Shown here: positions 11,760-32,400 of the stretch, in pieces
Position numbering within the stretch: the first letter of the stretch is position 1
Layout of the letters: every line of letters starts with the position of its first letter
Assembly (NCBI GenBank): GCA_948470475.1
Contig: OX419338.1
Span: 35,803,595-35,867,594, forward strand
Direction: 5' to 3'
Length of the DNA: 64,000 bases
DNA from: Galaxea fascicularis
Taxonomy: Eukaryota; Cnidaria; Anthozoa; Scleractinia; Euphylliidae
The notes under the pieces: model-generated
The model's database searches: none
What the model saw: only the letters and a program-made list of their open reading frames with translations
What the model was told of the DNA's origin: nothing
Made by a program: the position numbers and the translations under genes

Positions 11760-14700
11760 TGAAGACAGAACCAGCTAAACAGAAGATTAACCTCTTTTGA
11801 TCTCATAATATTTGTAGTTTCCCCGGCAAATTTATTACTTTGCCTATTATCGGTAAAAAGGAAACTGACCTCTTTGTTTTCGTATAACTCGTAGTTTTAA
11901 AGGCCTGAAACACTCATCGGCTTTCGTTGGAGAATTTAGTTCCTTCTCAAGTTGAGGATCAAAAAATTGCAACATGTAAATGGACGTTACGTGTAAGAAA
12001 ATCATTAATCGAATATTATGGTACGCCGCGGTGCGTTTATTTTTAAATGTTAGCGGAGAAAGAGTATTGGATAAAAATTAAATAATATATTTCACTTTGC
12101 TTATAAATCAGTGGTGTTGCCTACATTTGTAACTATTCTGGCTTTAGAAAAGAGTTTCCAGGCGGTAGTGGTTGAAACCATTGCGCAGGGTAGACTGGGT
12201 CGAGCGTATGATGCTGACTCTTCCCTTGATTTCCCACCAAAAGTTTTGCAAGCCGTTTCCATTAATCGACCAACTTTGCCATTAATCAGAATCATGCCAA
12301 ATAGTAAGCTAATACGGAGACTGGACATCGGTAACATTTGTACGAGTACGGTAACAGTTTCAGGCTGTATGATGGTCAGCAACTAAACGGCTTAGTTGAC
12401 TGTGCCCTCGTGGTCCTCCTTTCCCACCTCCTTTCTCCCATTATGTGTGCGAGAAGAGTACCACGTGAGCGCGCGTGGAAAATTGACCACGCACGCCTTG
12501 AGTTTCCAAGCGACAGGCTCTCGCCGCGCGTGCGTGTTTCGTTTGTAAGTTAACGGATTTACGTTCAGGATTTAACGAGGGTAGAGGTAGTTGTTTTTTA
12601 ATAATGATTGACTCGAAGTGTAACCTTTTTCGCATTTAATCACATTTTGTGGTTAGGGTCAATACAGTGTCCCCAATTAGCCCACATGGGCTACTGAAAT
12701 AGATACTCCAATAAAGTTCTTACTTTACTTGATCAAAATTATGGGACTTTTCTTATTGCCTTTTTAAAGTTCTCTATGCTGTTTTTCACTTTCAATTTCT
12801 CTTAGAAAAAGAAGCTGCACCCAGATATAAATGACAAAAAAAAAACAAGCTATGATACAATTAACATTACTTGAAGTTTATTGCAGATGACTCGCAAAAT
12901 CGATGCCTTAGAAAAAAATCTGACCGGCTGCAGCGAGACAATACTGAAGAAAACTCTCAGAGGCTAATATACCTGCGGTTTCACTTCTCTATGTTACTAA
13001 AACGTCTTGTGGTGTTTCTTCCCGAGTTCAATGTTACTAAATTTGTACATCACTGATGATCAGTGGTAACGTTCTAGTAGTCGGCTTAGTAAACAGAATA
13101 AACTTGATCTTGGCTTAAATCAACCTTGCTGAACAAACTCACGCCATTTCTTTCGTAGACGTGTCTAGTTTATGTAAACTTCGCCGAAATCCGGCTTAAT
13201 TAACCAAATAGTGTTGTTGATAAACAAAATGATAGTGTCAATTGGTTAATCAATCATGCTCTAGAAGTTTGAAAAGTCTTCGCAAATTGTTCTAACTGTT
13301 TCGCGTACTTCGAAGAGTAAGTGCTTTCAGAGCAAAAGGTCAACGCATATTAGTTGTTTTGTGATTAGGTTTTTGTAGGAATAAACATTTTTAATCGAAA
13401 GCCTTAATTTTTGTTATGTAAACAATAATTTAGCATTGTTCTTCGACGTGCGCGAGCAATAAATCATAACCACAATGTCAACCCATAGACAAAGCTGGTA
13501 TATTTGAATTCTGAACATGTTACAAAGTCCGCCAACATGTTTTGTTCTTATTCATCCGGTTAGCTTACCATGTCCCTTGATGGAGAGTTCTCCTTACGAT
13601 TTGAGCACTTCAAAGTTCACGGTTTGTTGCAGTGAAGTTGTTTTTGAAGAGCTTTTGAGAGCGTCAAAGAAATGTACGTAAGTACTCATTTTAATCAATC
13701 ATGACCTTTCAAAATATTCTATAAACGTGTCAGACAAGGGTTTTCTATTGCAGTTTTCTTCAACTCGCTACAGTTTACTAGATTTGGGTTTCATAAAACG
13801 CGATGAACTTTATGAGCAATCAACAGAAGTTTCGTACTCCAGTCAAATGATTATAAAGTCCACTGATAGAGAAAACTGGACGATCTGTATTAAATTTACA
13901 AATCATGGTATGTGTTGACTACAGCAGTCTCAACTCAGGTTCTTCAGTGGTAGCATGTGTAGCATTTCTTGAGGAATACACAGCTAAAACTTAATTACTT
14001 ACATTTTTGTTCGATTTTACTGTGATGTGATATTTTTCCGGCTTTAGGTTTATGTTGCCGAACCTTGTTAACTGCGGTATAATAAGAATTGTAGGGCTTT
14101 TTCTTAGTCCCTGTGTGGCACATTTAATTTTTTATATTCAGAATTATCCCAAGTTAGGTGATGTTTTCTGAGGCCACCCCATAGCTTTTTAATGTTTTAA
14201 GATTTGGCTAACCGTGAGCCATAAATACTGCTGCTATGATGCTATATACTTAATGATCGTGTATTAATATTATCAAGTCCATATCAAACAAATCAGTCTT
14301 TTAGATGATATTCATCAAAGCTCGGAAATCTTAAACCGCGAATGTAAGTGTTGTTAGAAATCGTTACCGCCTTCTAAGACTCTTCCAACAATTGGGAAAC
14401 AATTTTTGGAATTTCCATACTGCGAAGAGTTGAATTAAGACAGGCTCATGGGCTCCAGATTAACCATGACAAATCGCCAAAATTTTTCGAGGTGTTAATG
14501 AAATGAAAAGCCCCCACAGTTGTGCTGTTCTCCCTGTAATATTACGGAATGGGTTTTCTTAATTGTTAGCGTCTGTCCGAATAGATGTTTGACGACTTAC
14601 AAAGGTTCTCTGTGGTTATCTTTTTAAAGTGATCAGTAGAACTACCGTTCGACTTGAATTACAACGTTCCTGAAAGACTGCATGATAAAGAGTCCGCAAT

Positions 14701-15130
14701 CCCTCTCACTAAAGTACCAAACACAGAGATTTTAATTTCACGACATGTAGCTTTGCATGGGAATTTGACTGAAATTGCCGCGTAGGGGAGAAGGGACTTC
14801 AGCCCACTTTTCCCACTTTGACGCGCGTGATTCGAGAGGAACGCGAGGATTACGTATGCACGACAGCACGAACCGCGAGAGGCCGGAAAACTACGACAAA
14901 ATACGAGGAAGTAAATGGGCCTTTTCAGCTAGAAGTTTCCAAACGGAAACATTTTCTTTAATAAAGAACCGTGGAAGTTAGAATCACAAATTGTCCTCCA
15001 GGGATTATGCATTTTTCACCTGAAACTAATTCACGCCAGATTCAGTTGACGTTGAACCAAATGTACTTGAAGTGAGCGTCCACAGTGGACATTTATTTCA
15101 TTGTCACATGTCATGATATTGTTCATCCCC
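11760..15130. other. Intergenic DNA without a supported gene
   Basis: No family match and no chain of phase-compatible exons was found. One minus-strand frame at 12101-12382 has a signal-peptide-like stretch (SSLRISLLFGMILING) and could be a first exon, but nothing supports it further. A GC-rich patch with CpGs lies at 12450-12545. A 5' untranslated exon of the small secreted peptide gene should lie somewhere here or be absent. Confidence 0.5.
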
Positions 15131-15134
15131 TCAG

Positions 15135-15995
15135 ATGAAGCTCGCAGCAGTTGTGGTGTTGTTATTGGTGTTGTACTGCTTTGAACCAATCATTTCGCAA
15201 AGAAGGGTAAAAGTACTACGCATGTGCAAATCGCGATTCTCCAACTGCCAGTCGACTGTCAGATTCAAGCGCAATTTCCAAGCGGGAGCAAAGTGCTGTG
15301 GGAGGGCTTGGACGGTGAGTAACGATGACGGCACTCGGAGGCGCGCCTGTAAGAGGAGATCGATGGATAGTTCTTATCAGAAACCGTCCGTCATTCGTAG
15401 AGCATCACTGACACAAACACATCTTCACACTGAAAACTCGAAACGCATTTCCTGTTCTAAATTTCTTGAGACACTTCGAAACTCCGCCGCGCCATAATAC
15501 CAATTCGTAATAAATGTTAAAACAGACATTAGTTTGTTGGTGAGACTCCTAACACCCTCCCCCACTCCCCCCACCCCTCCCCAGACACCTTGAAAAACAA
15601 GATTCCTTGATGGGAGATGGAGGAAAAGCGAAAGAATTGTGAATGAGTATAAGTCCTTAGTTTTCTCTTGGGCCAGGATTGTGCATTGCTAAGAAAAAAA
15701 TCCCACTTTCACATTTAGCTACTATTTCGGAGGTTTACCCTAAAGCTCAAAAGATAGCGTTACGGCCTTGGACGGCACACTGAAACTGACTGAACAGTTC
15801 TAATTTGAATGAGATCATCGGATTTATGGTTTACACTGAAGCGACAGACGGAAGGGTAACAATAATATTTACGGCACTGCTAATATTTATCTTGTTCTTT
15901 AGGTTTGCCAGATCCATCGCAGTTCTTGCCTGTTCATCTGCCATATATACTACAGGACCTGTATGTGTGCCATGGGTTACGGCTATTACTGTTGA
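15135..15995 (+). CDS. Ten-cysteine, strongly basic secreted peptide precursor
   Basis: Two exons, 15135-15314 and 15903-15995, joined in phase 0 (donor gtgagt, pyrimidine-rich acceptor ttctttag), encode 90 residues. Residues 1-22 form a clear signal peptide (MKLAAVVVLLLVLYCFEPII). The remaining roughly 68 residues have ten cysteines spaced C-x6-C-x15-CC-x6-C-x6-C-x3-C-x6-C-x1-C-x7-C, ending on the last cysteine just before the stop. By my count there are about thirteen Arg/Lys and no Asp/Glu. Four cysteines lie in exon 1 and six in exon 2, so the pattern exists only after splicing. The ATG follows a cag, suggesting an upstream untranslated exon. An antimicrobial or other secreted effector role is possible from charge and cysteine density, but I recognise no family. 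A frame running on through the intron from exon 1 is the unspliced reading. Confidence 0.6.
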
Positions 15996-15999
15996 TCGT

Positions 16000-17530
16000 T
16001 CTCAAGTAAAGCACAGCGCGAGCACCTTCAGTGCGTTTTTAGATCACGAAAAAAAGTTTTTCTTGCCATGTAGTCGAGTCTTTTTCATAGTTTCTTTGCC
16101 GGCCTTACTGCGTTTTTATTTCAAAGTTGTGTAATCAAAAATAAGACCTTATCATGATCTGCGGTACCGAGTGGTACATCTGTCTATTAAAAAGGCTTTA
16201 TATGACATATTTTGATCAGTTGTTTCGAAGGAGGGGAGGGAAGAGGAGGGGAGGGTCGATATGAATGCTTGACCTATCGGTATTACTCAACAAGTGTAAC
16301 AGAATTCAAATGACACCATTTCCAATTTCCAGTTCAAAGGTATTTGAAAACTGAAGTTAAACGAACAAGCACGACCCGGCGAATTAAGGCAATATTCAAC
16401 AGCTTCCGTTTGATTTGGTTGCGCAGTCTGTTTTGGTCGGCGTTTTGAAAGAAGCCACGTTCATGAAAGACAAAAAGACTTTCAGGCTCCAGATACAAAA
16501 CTTCAGAGCTCAACTCTGATAAAACGTAACGCCCTAACGGACAATAGAAATTATTTACTGTGAGCGCAAATTCGAAAACGATCCTGGTGAACCAGAAAAT
16601 CGAAGAAGCCCACAAAAGAAACTAAGACGTTTGGACAATGTTGTACTTTGCGATTGAGCCATCAGGCAAAAGTTTGTTAAGCTGACAAGAATAAAGACCC
16701 CTGGGGATTCCTGCACAAGCAAACAAATACTGAATAGACTTTGGTAAACAGATTGGAATTTGGAAAACAGCTACGCTACCATACTGCCATGCTACTTCCC
16801 ATATGCTTCCGGGCTGTACGGCAATTCTTCATGCAACCGATTCTACCAAAGTCACACGACAACAGCAACGGACCAGTTTCGCCCCCCGCCCCTCCCAAAT
16901 CCAATCACCTCATAGTCTACTAACTATGATTGCTTTAATCATTAAACCACCGATGGTTGAATAGTTCAATCAAAATAAAAAAATCAGCAATTAAAAAATT
17001 GCTTGTCATTGTAGCAATTTAATTTACTCGTCAACATTGCCACATTTGTAAATAGACTCATTTTTGAACACAACTTGTTATAATTACATAATTTATTTTT
17101 AGCCAAATTATTGTAATTTCGTACATAGCTCTCGTTTATGTAACATAGGATATGTATTTTTTATCTTATGGTTTATTAAAGACATCATCATCATTAAAAT
17201 TGAATTGAATGAAATAGACAATAAAATACATTAATTCATTTCTTTAATACATTACATTAAGTTACATTAATCAGCACTCTACAGCCTCTGCGGTGACACG
17301 CCACCACTTTCACAAACCCTCGTTTGTTACAGCGAATCAACCCAATAGAAGCAGTTAAGTAAAAGTTCACGGACCCATCCGTAGAATTTGAAAACCAAAA
17401 ATTGTCGCGTCATGAATCTCCGCCGATTATCTACCAGGCGAGCCACTTAAGGACGGGGATGAGATATGTTACAAAGTAGGCTTCTTTCTCTCCACTTACA
17501 TCATAGGAGATGCAAAAAGTCTTGCCAAAT
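16000..17530. other. Intergenic DNA with a probable retrotransposon 3' tail
   Basis: No gene is supported. The AT-rich segment 16920-17205, ending tttattaaagacatcatcatcatt, resembles the 3' end of a non-LTR element with a short trinucleotide tail. This is a resemblance only. Confidence 0.35.
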
Positions 17531-17532
17531 AT

Positions 17533-18275
17533 TTGTTGCATTTGAAAGAAATTAACTTACTATTGGAATCTTTAATTGTTGACCTAAAAAAGGCATTCGA
17601 CACTGAATCATACCATCCTTTTAGACACATTCTCCACCTCGTGCACACTAGTATCCTCTTTTTAACAAGTTCAAATTACTTAATATATTCAATATTTACA
17701 AATATCGAGTTTCCTGCTTTCTATTCCTTCATATGCAAAAGGTTCTGCCTATTCCTCTCTCTTTAACCTTAACTCCGATTACCATCGGTATTTCACCAGA
17801 CAAAGAGATAACCTCCACGTTCATCTTCTAAAATACTCTTTTTCTCTTCGGTCGTCAGGTCCGCTCATCTGGAACAGTATCCCACTCTTACTGCGCGATA
17901 CTCTCACTTTTTCTAATTTTTGACAAAAAACTCAAAGATTATTTCTTAACACTGTAGGTATTCTTTCTTCTCTTCATTTTTCTCCAAAACACCACCTTTC
18001 CATTTCTCGATCCTACGCTTACCCCTACCTACAATGTATGTCTACCCTAACTTACTGTAGATACTGTGATGGCTAGTGTAAATTTATCCCACTTATTTGT
18101 TTAGTTATTTCCACACAATTCACTTCTTGTATTTGTTTATTTATGATTTTTGTTAGTTTTGCATATCTTGGTTTATAACTCCTGCACCATTGATCTTTGC
18201 CATATAACGGTCCCTGACTTTGGCATTTCATTGTATCCCTTGTTTTGTGCTGTTTTTTGAGATAATAAAGTTAAA
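17533..18275 (+). mobile_element. Decayed LINE remnant (L2/CR1/Jockey-like), 3' part
   Basis: At 17575 the frame reads IVDLKKAFDT, the reverse-transcriptase motif A of non-LTR elements. From about 17785 another frame gives the element's usual C-terminal region (YFTRQRDNLHV, then SGPLIWNSIP, then stop-broken QKTQRLFL). The catalytic palm between them is missing, so the copy is internally deleted and frameshifted. The end gagataataaagttaaagtg looks like its 3' tail. It lies just downstream of ALDH4A1 in opposite orientation. Confidence 0.6.
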
Positions 18276-18364
18276 GTGAATGACTTTCTTGGTACATTCC
18301 CTTAACGGGAAAGTATTTGTGTTGTTTTCTTTTTCGAAGTGTTAGCGTTGGTAAGTTCCTGTTC

Positions 18365-26265
<7,901 letters not shown>

Positions 26266-26443
26266 AAATCACGAGACGAAATGAAGATCGGCATCGTTTC
26301 TGGCAGGCGGTCGTGTGTTTTACCAAATATGGTTGAATTGGGGGCGGTGGCAAAACTTCAGCCAATCAGCGTCAAAACAGTTCATTGGTAACCCGGAGCA
26401 AAGCCCGCGATTTTGAAAAAAATTCCCAGCGGTAAATTTCAAA
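26266..26443. promoter_or_regulatory. Bidirectional promoter, ALDH4A1 / DNAJC11
   Basis: The divergent start codons are 178 bp apart (241 if ALDH4A1 starts at 26202). The interval holds a GC box (gggggcgg, 26340-26347), CCAAT boxes in both orientations (26362-26366 and the reverse attgg at 26384-26388), and a YY1-like AAAATGGCGG over the DNAJC11 start. Both products act in mitochondria, so shared control is plausible but inferred. Confidence 0.6.
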
Positions 26444-29400
26444 ATGGCGGAATCAGAACCAGAGGAGGCTGCAGTGGACTATTACGCTGTTTTGAACGTC
26501 AGAAGAGAGGTAAAATGCTCCCATAAAAATCCAAAAGCTTCAATACATTGCATAACAATAGTGCCCATTGTTATATGATTCGTTCGACAAAAGCTTCCGA
26601 CACCTGTAAACGAGGTGGACCAAAGTGGCCCTGTATGTAGTTGCTCCTTTATTGTTAACAAGACAGACCAAATTACATTTCAGGCCAACGAAAATGAAGT
26701 TAAAGCTGCTTTCAGACGTATGTGCATGTTATATCATCCCGATAAACACCAAGACCCGGCTAAAAAGAAAGTGAGTTACCTTGCAACAGCGGTAAACAAT
26801 TAATTTATTGGTATTAGTTTCTTGTTTTTCAGATTAATGTATATTTTTATGCTTTCAACTGTTGATTTTCAGATGTGAAATGATTAATGCTTTGTCTTGT
26901 TAGTAAGTGTGAATTTTTAAGAGACTTAAGCTTATTCTTTCATTTCTTCAACAGGTTGCTGTAGAGCTATTTAGTAAAATTCAAAAAGCTTATGAAGGTA
27001 TTATATACATGTATGTGGAATTAAAAACAAACAAACAGACAAACCATTAATATTTCCAAATCAGAATTGTTGGTTGTGGTCATTATATTGTCTGCAGTAG
27101 GTTGTGAAAACCTACTGCAGATAGGATGGTCTGCCTGTGATAAAACATGTTATTGTTGGTTTCAGGATGTAGTCAGATGTGGACTGTGAGTCTGTGACAT
27201 TACGACTGCTAACTGCTAGTCTTTTTCAGGCAATGAGGTCGACTGATCTCGTAGCTCCATTAGTATATGAAGAAGGGCGGTTGTGATTGGTGCATTTCAA
27301 TCCTCCATTGTTCAAGCAAGAAGTTGCACCAATAGTCAAGTTGACTGTTGGTCTTTTTAGCCATTATATAACTAAAGCTTCTACACAGAGAGGTGGTTAC
27401 CCCACCACCCGTCTTTGTTTTATTGAATTTCTAATGAATTATTTTATCATTTTACTTCTTTCTGTCCTTAGTTCTTATTGATCCGGACAAAAGAGCTATT
27501 TATGATATTTATGGCCAGAAAGGACTGGATGCTGGATGGGAGGTGAGTGGACCTCATTCTAGATTCTGTTTAGGTTAAGTGTTTTGCCCAGTATTGGGGA
27601 CAATATGGCCATCACTGGTATTCACATTTGTGCACAAATATTATTATGTATAAAGGTTCAGTGGGACACACAATCAGGGGGTCTGAAGTGTTCAACTTTT
27701 GGTGCTTAGGGGTGAACACTGGCCATCACACTTCTGAACTTAGTACTGTACTGTAGGGTACTCAAGCCCACTCAAGGTCCCTGTTGATAGTAGGCCAGCT
27801 GGTAGCCAAAGGCAGTCTGATACTGAGGGCCACCCTGAGTTTATAATTAATAAAGATGTCTTTTTCTTAAAAAAAATTGTTTTTATCAATGGAGTAGATA
27901 ATGTAAATTGACCACTGTACGAGGATTCTAAAAGCTGGTGCTTCAAGCGTTAGTGAATTTGGGATTTCTTAGAAGTAAATTCTGGTTACTTGCCTCCCAC
28001 CCCTCTTCCCAAGTGTCAACATTTTCTGATCCAAAAGGTCAAAAGGGTTTTCTGTGTATGAAAGAAGGATTCCAGATAAGTGTTTAAGGGAGCATAACTT
28101 CAAGAGTCATGTAGATAACTGTGTAGATATCCTTATCCCCCCCAATCCCCCCAGCCCGACCCCCAGGCCCCTCATCTGGAATTTTGAAAGCGGTAACTCT
28201 GCGCCTCTAAAAAAATAGGTGAGAAAATGTTTTGAGATTAAGAAATATTATCCAAAGCTTGCTATTATAACTGATATTTTGCAGTACACTGTATCATGCC
28301 TCAATGTACGAAGTTAATTTGTGATTTATCACTGACAGGTTATTGAAAGGCATAGAACCCCTGCTGAAGTAAGTATTAGTGGTGAATACATTTTAGCATT
28401 TTTGTATTGATTACACATTAATTTGTTTTTGTAAACAGTAATCAGGCAAATTATCAGCAAAAAGTGACATCAATGGTGCTGGATGTAGTTAATGATTAAA
28501 AAAAGTGTCAATCCAGTCATCATGCTAAGCTAAAGAACAGTCTTGCTTATCAGTTTAAGGTAGGTGATCTTAATGTGTGCTGTTTGGGTACTGAACACCT
28601 AAATTTTGAAAGCAGATTAATATAAAGCTTCTAGAACACTAGAAATTCTTTGCTTTCTGTTAAACAGATTCGTGAAGAGTATGAGCGACTTCAACAAGAA
28701 AGAGAAGAGAGGCGTTTACAGCAACTCACAAATCCAACAGTAAGATGCACAAATTTCTGAATGATGTTATAAGTTTCTTGATGAGAATTGATGTCATGAA
28801 TTTCAATATTTTCTCTGGGTTCCAAGTGACTTGCAGGAATCAGGGTCTCAATGAAATGTATATTATTTTTCGGTATAAATCTACTAGTGTTCTATCATGA
28901 ATGCTGGTCTCTACTTGCTCTCTATTCTGTGATAGAAAGTGAGTAACATTTGTCAACAAAAGGGTGGGCCGCTTCTTCCTGTTTTTAAAGTGTCTGTGGG
29001 GAGAATTTAGATAATTGACTTGTTTAGTTTTGAACGAGTAGTAGATTTATACTAAAACAATTATGTTATTTGCTCTCGATTTCTATGCCCAATAGCTGAT
29101 TCGGATTGCACCCTCATCAGCTACTACGCAATAGAAATCTTGAGCTCATAATCTAATTGTTTTAAAAATAGAACTTGTACAGGTCAATTAGTCCTGTTTT
29201 GAGTGAAGTTACTTATTCAGTAAGCATTAATTGACTTTCATGAATGTTATTGAATGATGTGGAGTGTTGTTGTGCTGTTACTATCTCAGGGGAGTATTTC
29301 AGTTGGAGTGAATGCCACTGACTTGTTTGATAATTACAATGATGATTTTGATCAAGGGTGAGTTTTCAGTGTTGTATGTTTGTTTTACACCACGTCTTGT

Positions 29401-32400
29401 TGGGGATTTTATTGCCGTTGTATTTCAATAATTATTACAACATACAACAGCAAAATCCCAAATTTGCTTGTGCTATAGACCTCTTTCATAATGGCGGCCA
29501 AATAAAATATTCTTTTGTTTTAATGCTGATAAGCCTTTCTAACCTCGCTGCTATGTGCAAAATCCAAAAGAATATTTGCGCTGAAATGAGGCCAGTAAGT
29601 CTAATTAACATAGATACAAAAGAAAAATATTATCGGCGGCCATTATGAAAGCGGTCTATTCTGTGCTTTTTGTAACTTTTGTATTTCCAAAACTGTTCTG
29701 TTTGAGGTTAGCAAAATGTGACATTGACAAATTTTACTGTATTGATAGCACTGGAAAAGAATGGACTGTGAGTTAGAGCAAAGTGTAATATGGTGTTCTA
29801 AATTGATAGAATTTATTTTTGTTAATATTTTAAGGGCCTGAATTTTCAGTCAGCTAAGACACTTAATAAATCTCCTTCCCATCTCAGCACAAATTTCAAA
29901 TAATTAATAGATAATTCACGTGATAGGTAGTATCATCTGTGGTCATATCAAGCAAACAGACATCTAATTTAATTTTCTGATTCTGTTTTCTCTTTTTTCA
30001 TTCCTTGAATTTATTTATTTGTGGTGTTGATTGTAGATGTGTTTTCTTCTAGTTTTCTTCCAAATGTGGAAGTGGCTTCAATGACCATTTCTCAGTCAAT
30101 TGAGGTATGTCCTTTTTGTAGCAATTAATGTATTATTAAGGAGGCTCAAAAGGGTTTTCAGCTGAGTGCACATGTGCGTAAACAACACATACCATATCTA
30201 TAAAAAGTAAGAGCATGCGTGTGTTGCGCATGCTCAAATGCTAATCTTATCGACTTGAAATTTTTGAATTTTTGTAACTTAAGTTGCTTACATTCTGCTT
30301 TCGCTCGGTATATTTCTTTCATTTTTTCGGTAACAACTAAGATCAATAAGGCTGCGTATATATAGTCCGACTTTTAAATAATTATGTAGGTAGGAAAAAA
30401 ATTAAGAAAGCAATAATCAAAAAAATAGTTTTATTCTTAATCTGCCTTACAGAATTTGTTTAAACTGAAATATTTTGAAGATCATTCCAGGTAACATATA
30501 CCCCCTGTAATATGGAAGTTTAAGAAGATTTCACCAACCTGTTTTTTACATAAGATAAAAGATTTCGAGTTTAGGGGCTCATCTGAATGCATCATACGGT
30601 TGCCATGGTAACAGGTTTTCTGAAATAAATATCATGTAATGAATCTATGATGTATGTTTTATTTCTGTTCCAATAAAATAATTTCTTAGTGATACGAATA
30701 ACTGAACATAATTTAAAAAGGAATTTGTAGAACTTGTCTAGTTGGAAAAATGAAAACTATTTCGAACCACCTTGAACAGAAGATTTTGATTCAGATGCCA
30801 TATATGTGCTAGGTACTTTAACCACCCATCATTCACCTGTGACAAATTAGGTAACATTTTAACTAATGATAAACTACAGGTAATCTTGTTCATGACTTAG
30901 TGATAAAAAAGTGAACTATGTAACTAGAAAGGTAAAAGTAATGATGTTATTTTGATATGGTTTCTTTTACAAGGCACCTCTAACTCGAACAGACACCCTC
31001 ACTCTTGCGGGCTCTTTGAAGATCGAGAATGGAAATGGCAGTGGAAATGTATCAGTGTCGACAAGAAGAGTGTTTTCACACCGAGCGTGGGGCGAGGTGG
31101 GAGTCTTAATGATTAAGAATCAAATGGCAAAATGAAATTCTTAGATTAAGGGTGACAGAGAATGCAATTTTACTTTAAAGTAACTATTACATGTAAATAA
31201 TGGGGCGAGGTGGGAGTCGTAATGATTAAGAATCAAACAGCAAAACAAACTTCTTAGATTTAAGGGTGACAGAGAATGCAATTGCACTTTAAAGAAACTA
31301 TTTAAATAAACATTTCTGAAGAGTCTTGAGAAAAAACTTATTATTTTTCATTTCAGACTACATTTGAAGCTGGTAATGGTCCTAGACTTACTTTCCGAGC
31401 ATTTGCTAACATGACACAAAGAAGGTAATGCATGTTAATAACTAATTTAACTTTTCCACTTTTAGTATAAAAACACTCTTCTCAGTGCAGTTCCTACTGT
31501 TTCTAGCCTGCAATAATATTAACCAGTTCAGCTTGACACTAATGTGGTGTTTCAGGTGTCATGAAGTCCTTCTTTGTCCTTTTTGTTAGTTATTTCACTG
31601 GAGGGATTTCAGTTGGAAGTAATGGAAATGCACTCTCTGCTGGGGTGAATGCCAGTGAGTGAAAATCTTTTTCTTCTTCCTTTAACCTCCTGCTCGATAT
31701 TGCTGGTAACCTATTGCTATTTGTTTTCCTATGCAGTACTTGCCAGGCAACTTGATAAACACACTGTAGGCTATATTACATATAAGGGTGGTTTACAATC
31801 CTCCATGAATACCACTCTTCTGAGGGAAACAGAACACAGTAGGACTCTTCTCACAATTCAGGTAATACCCTTGATACATCTTTTTTAAATTGTAGTTCTA
31901 CTGTTCAGACACAGACCTGCCCAGTGGGGATGGGCATAAATGGGACTCATGGGTGTCCCCTCTACCCACCCCACCCTCCCCCCTCCCATTAGTAGACCTC
32001 ATAGACTAGAGTACCACTACACTAGGAAGATACGTCCCCTTCTCTATGACATCCCCAGAGCTTATGGATATGAGATGGGGCCTACAGTTTATAGCTTTTG
32101 CAGACATACATGCCAGCCACCAGACATTGGAAACCACAATCTTCTCATTAATTGAATGTTAGGTATTTTCTGTATTTGCTTTCAGTTTGGTATACCTAAT
32201 TCATTTGCATTGGCATCCTACACAAGAAAAATAGAGAGGAACACAAAGGTCAAAGGTGTCATAAAGTATGTGATCTTTACTGTGTGAATCCAAAAACCAT
32301 GAACACTTTGATTTGATTTTGACATTTCCCATTGTGCAGCAACCAATCAAAAGTGACATGGAACCACAAACTAATTACTGTAACTGTCTGCAGTTTAGTT

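Noticed and set aside
12101..12382. 93-codon minus-strand frame with a hydrophobic N-terminal stretch
   Set aside because: Could be a signal-peptide exon, but no partner exon or homologue was seen and the opposite strand has an equally long frame.
15315..15497. Unspliced continuation of the small secreted peptide frame
   Set aside because: A strong gtgagt donor at 15315 and a phase-compatible, cysteine-rich downstream exon make intron read-through the poorer model.
16334..16615. 93-codon minus-strand frame
   Set aside because: Hydrophobic start but no recognisable domain or splice context; near the expected length of chance frames in this region.
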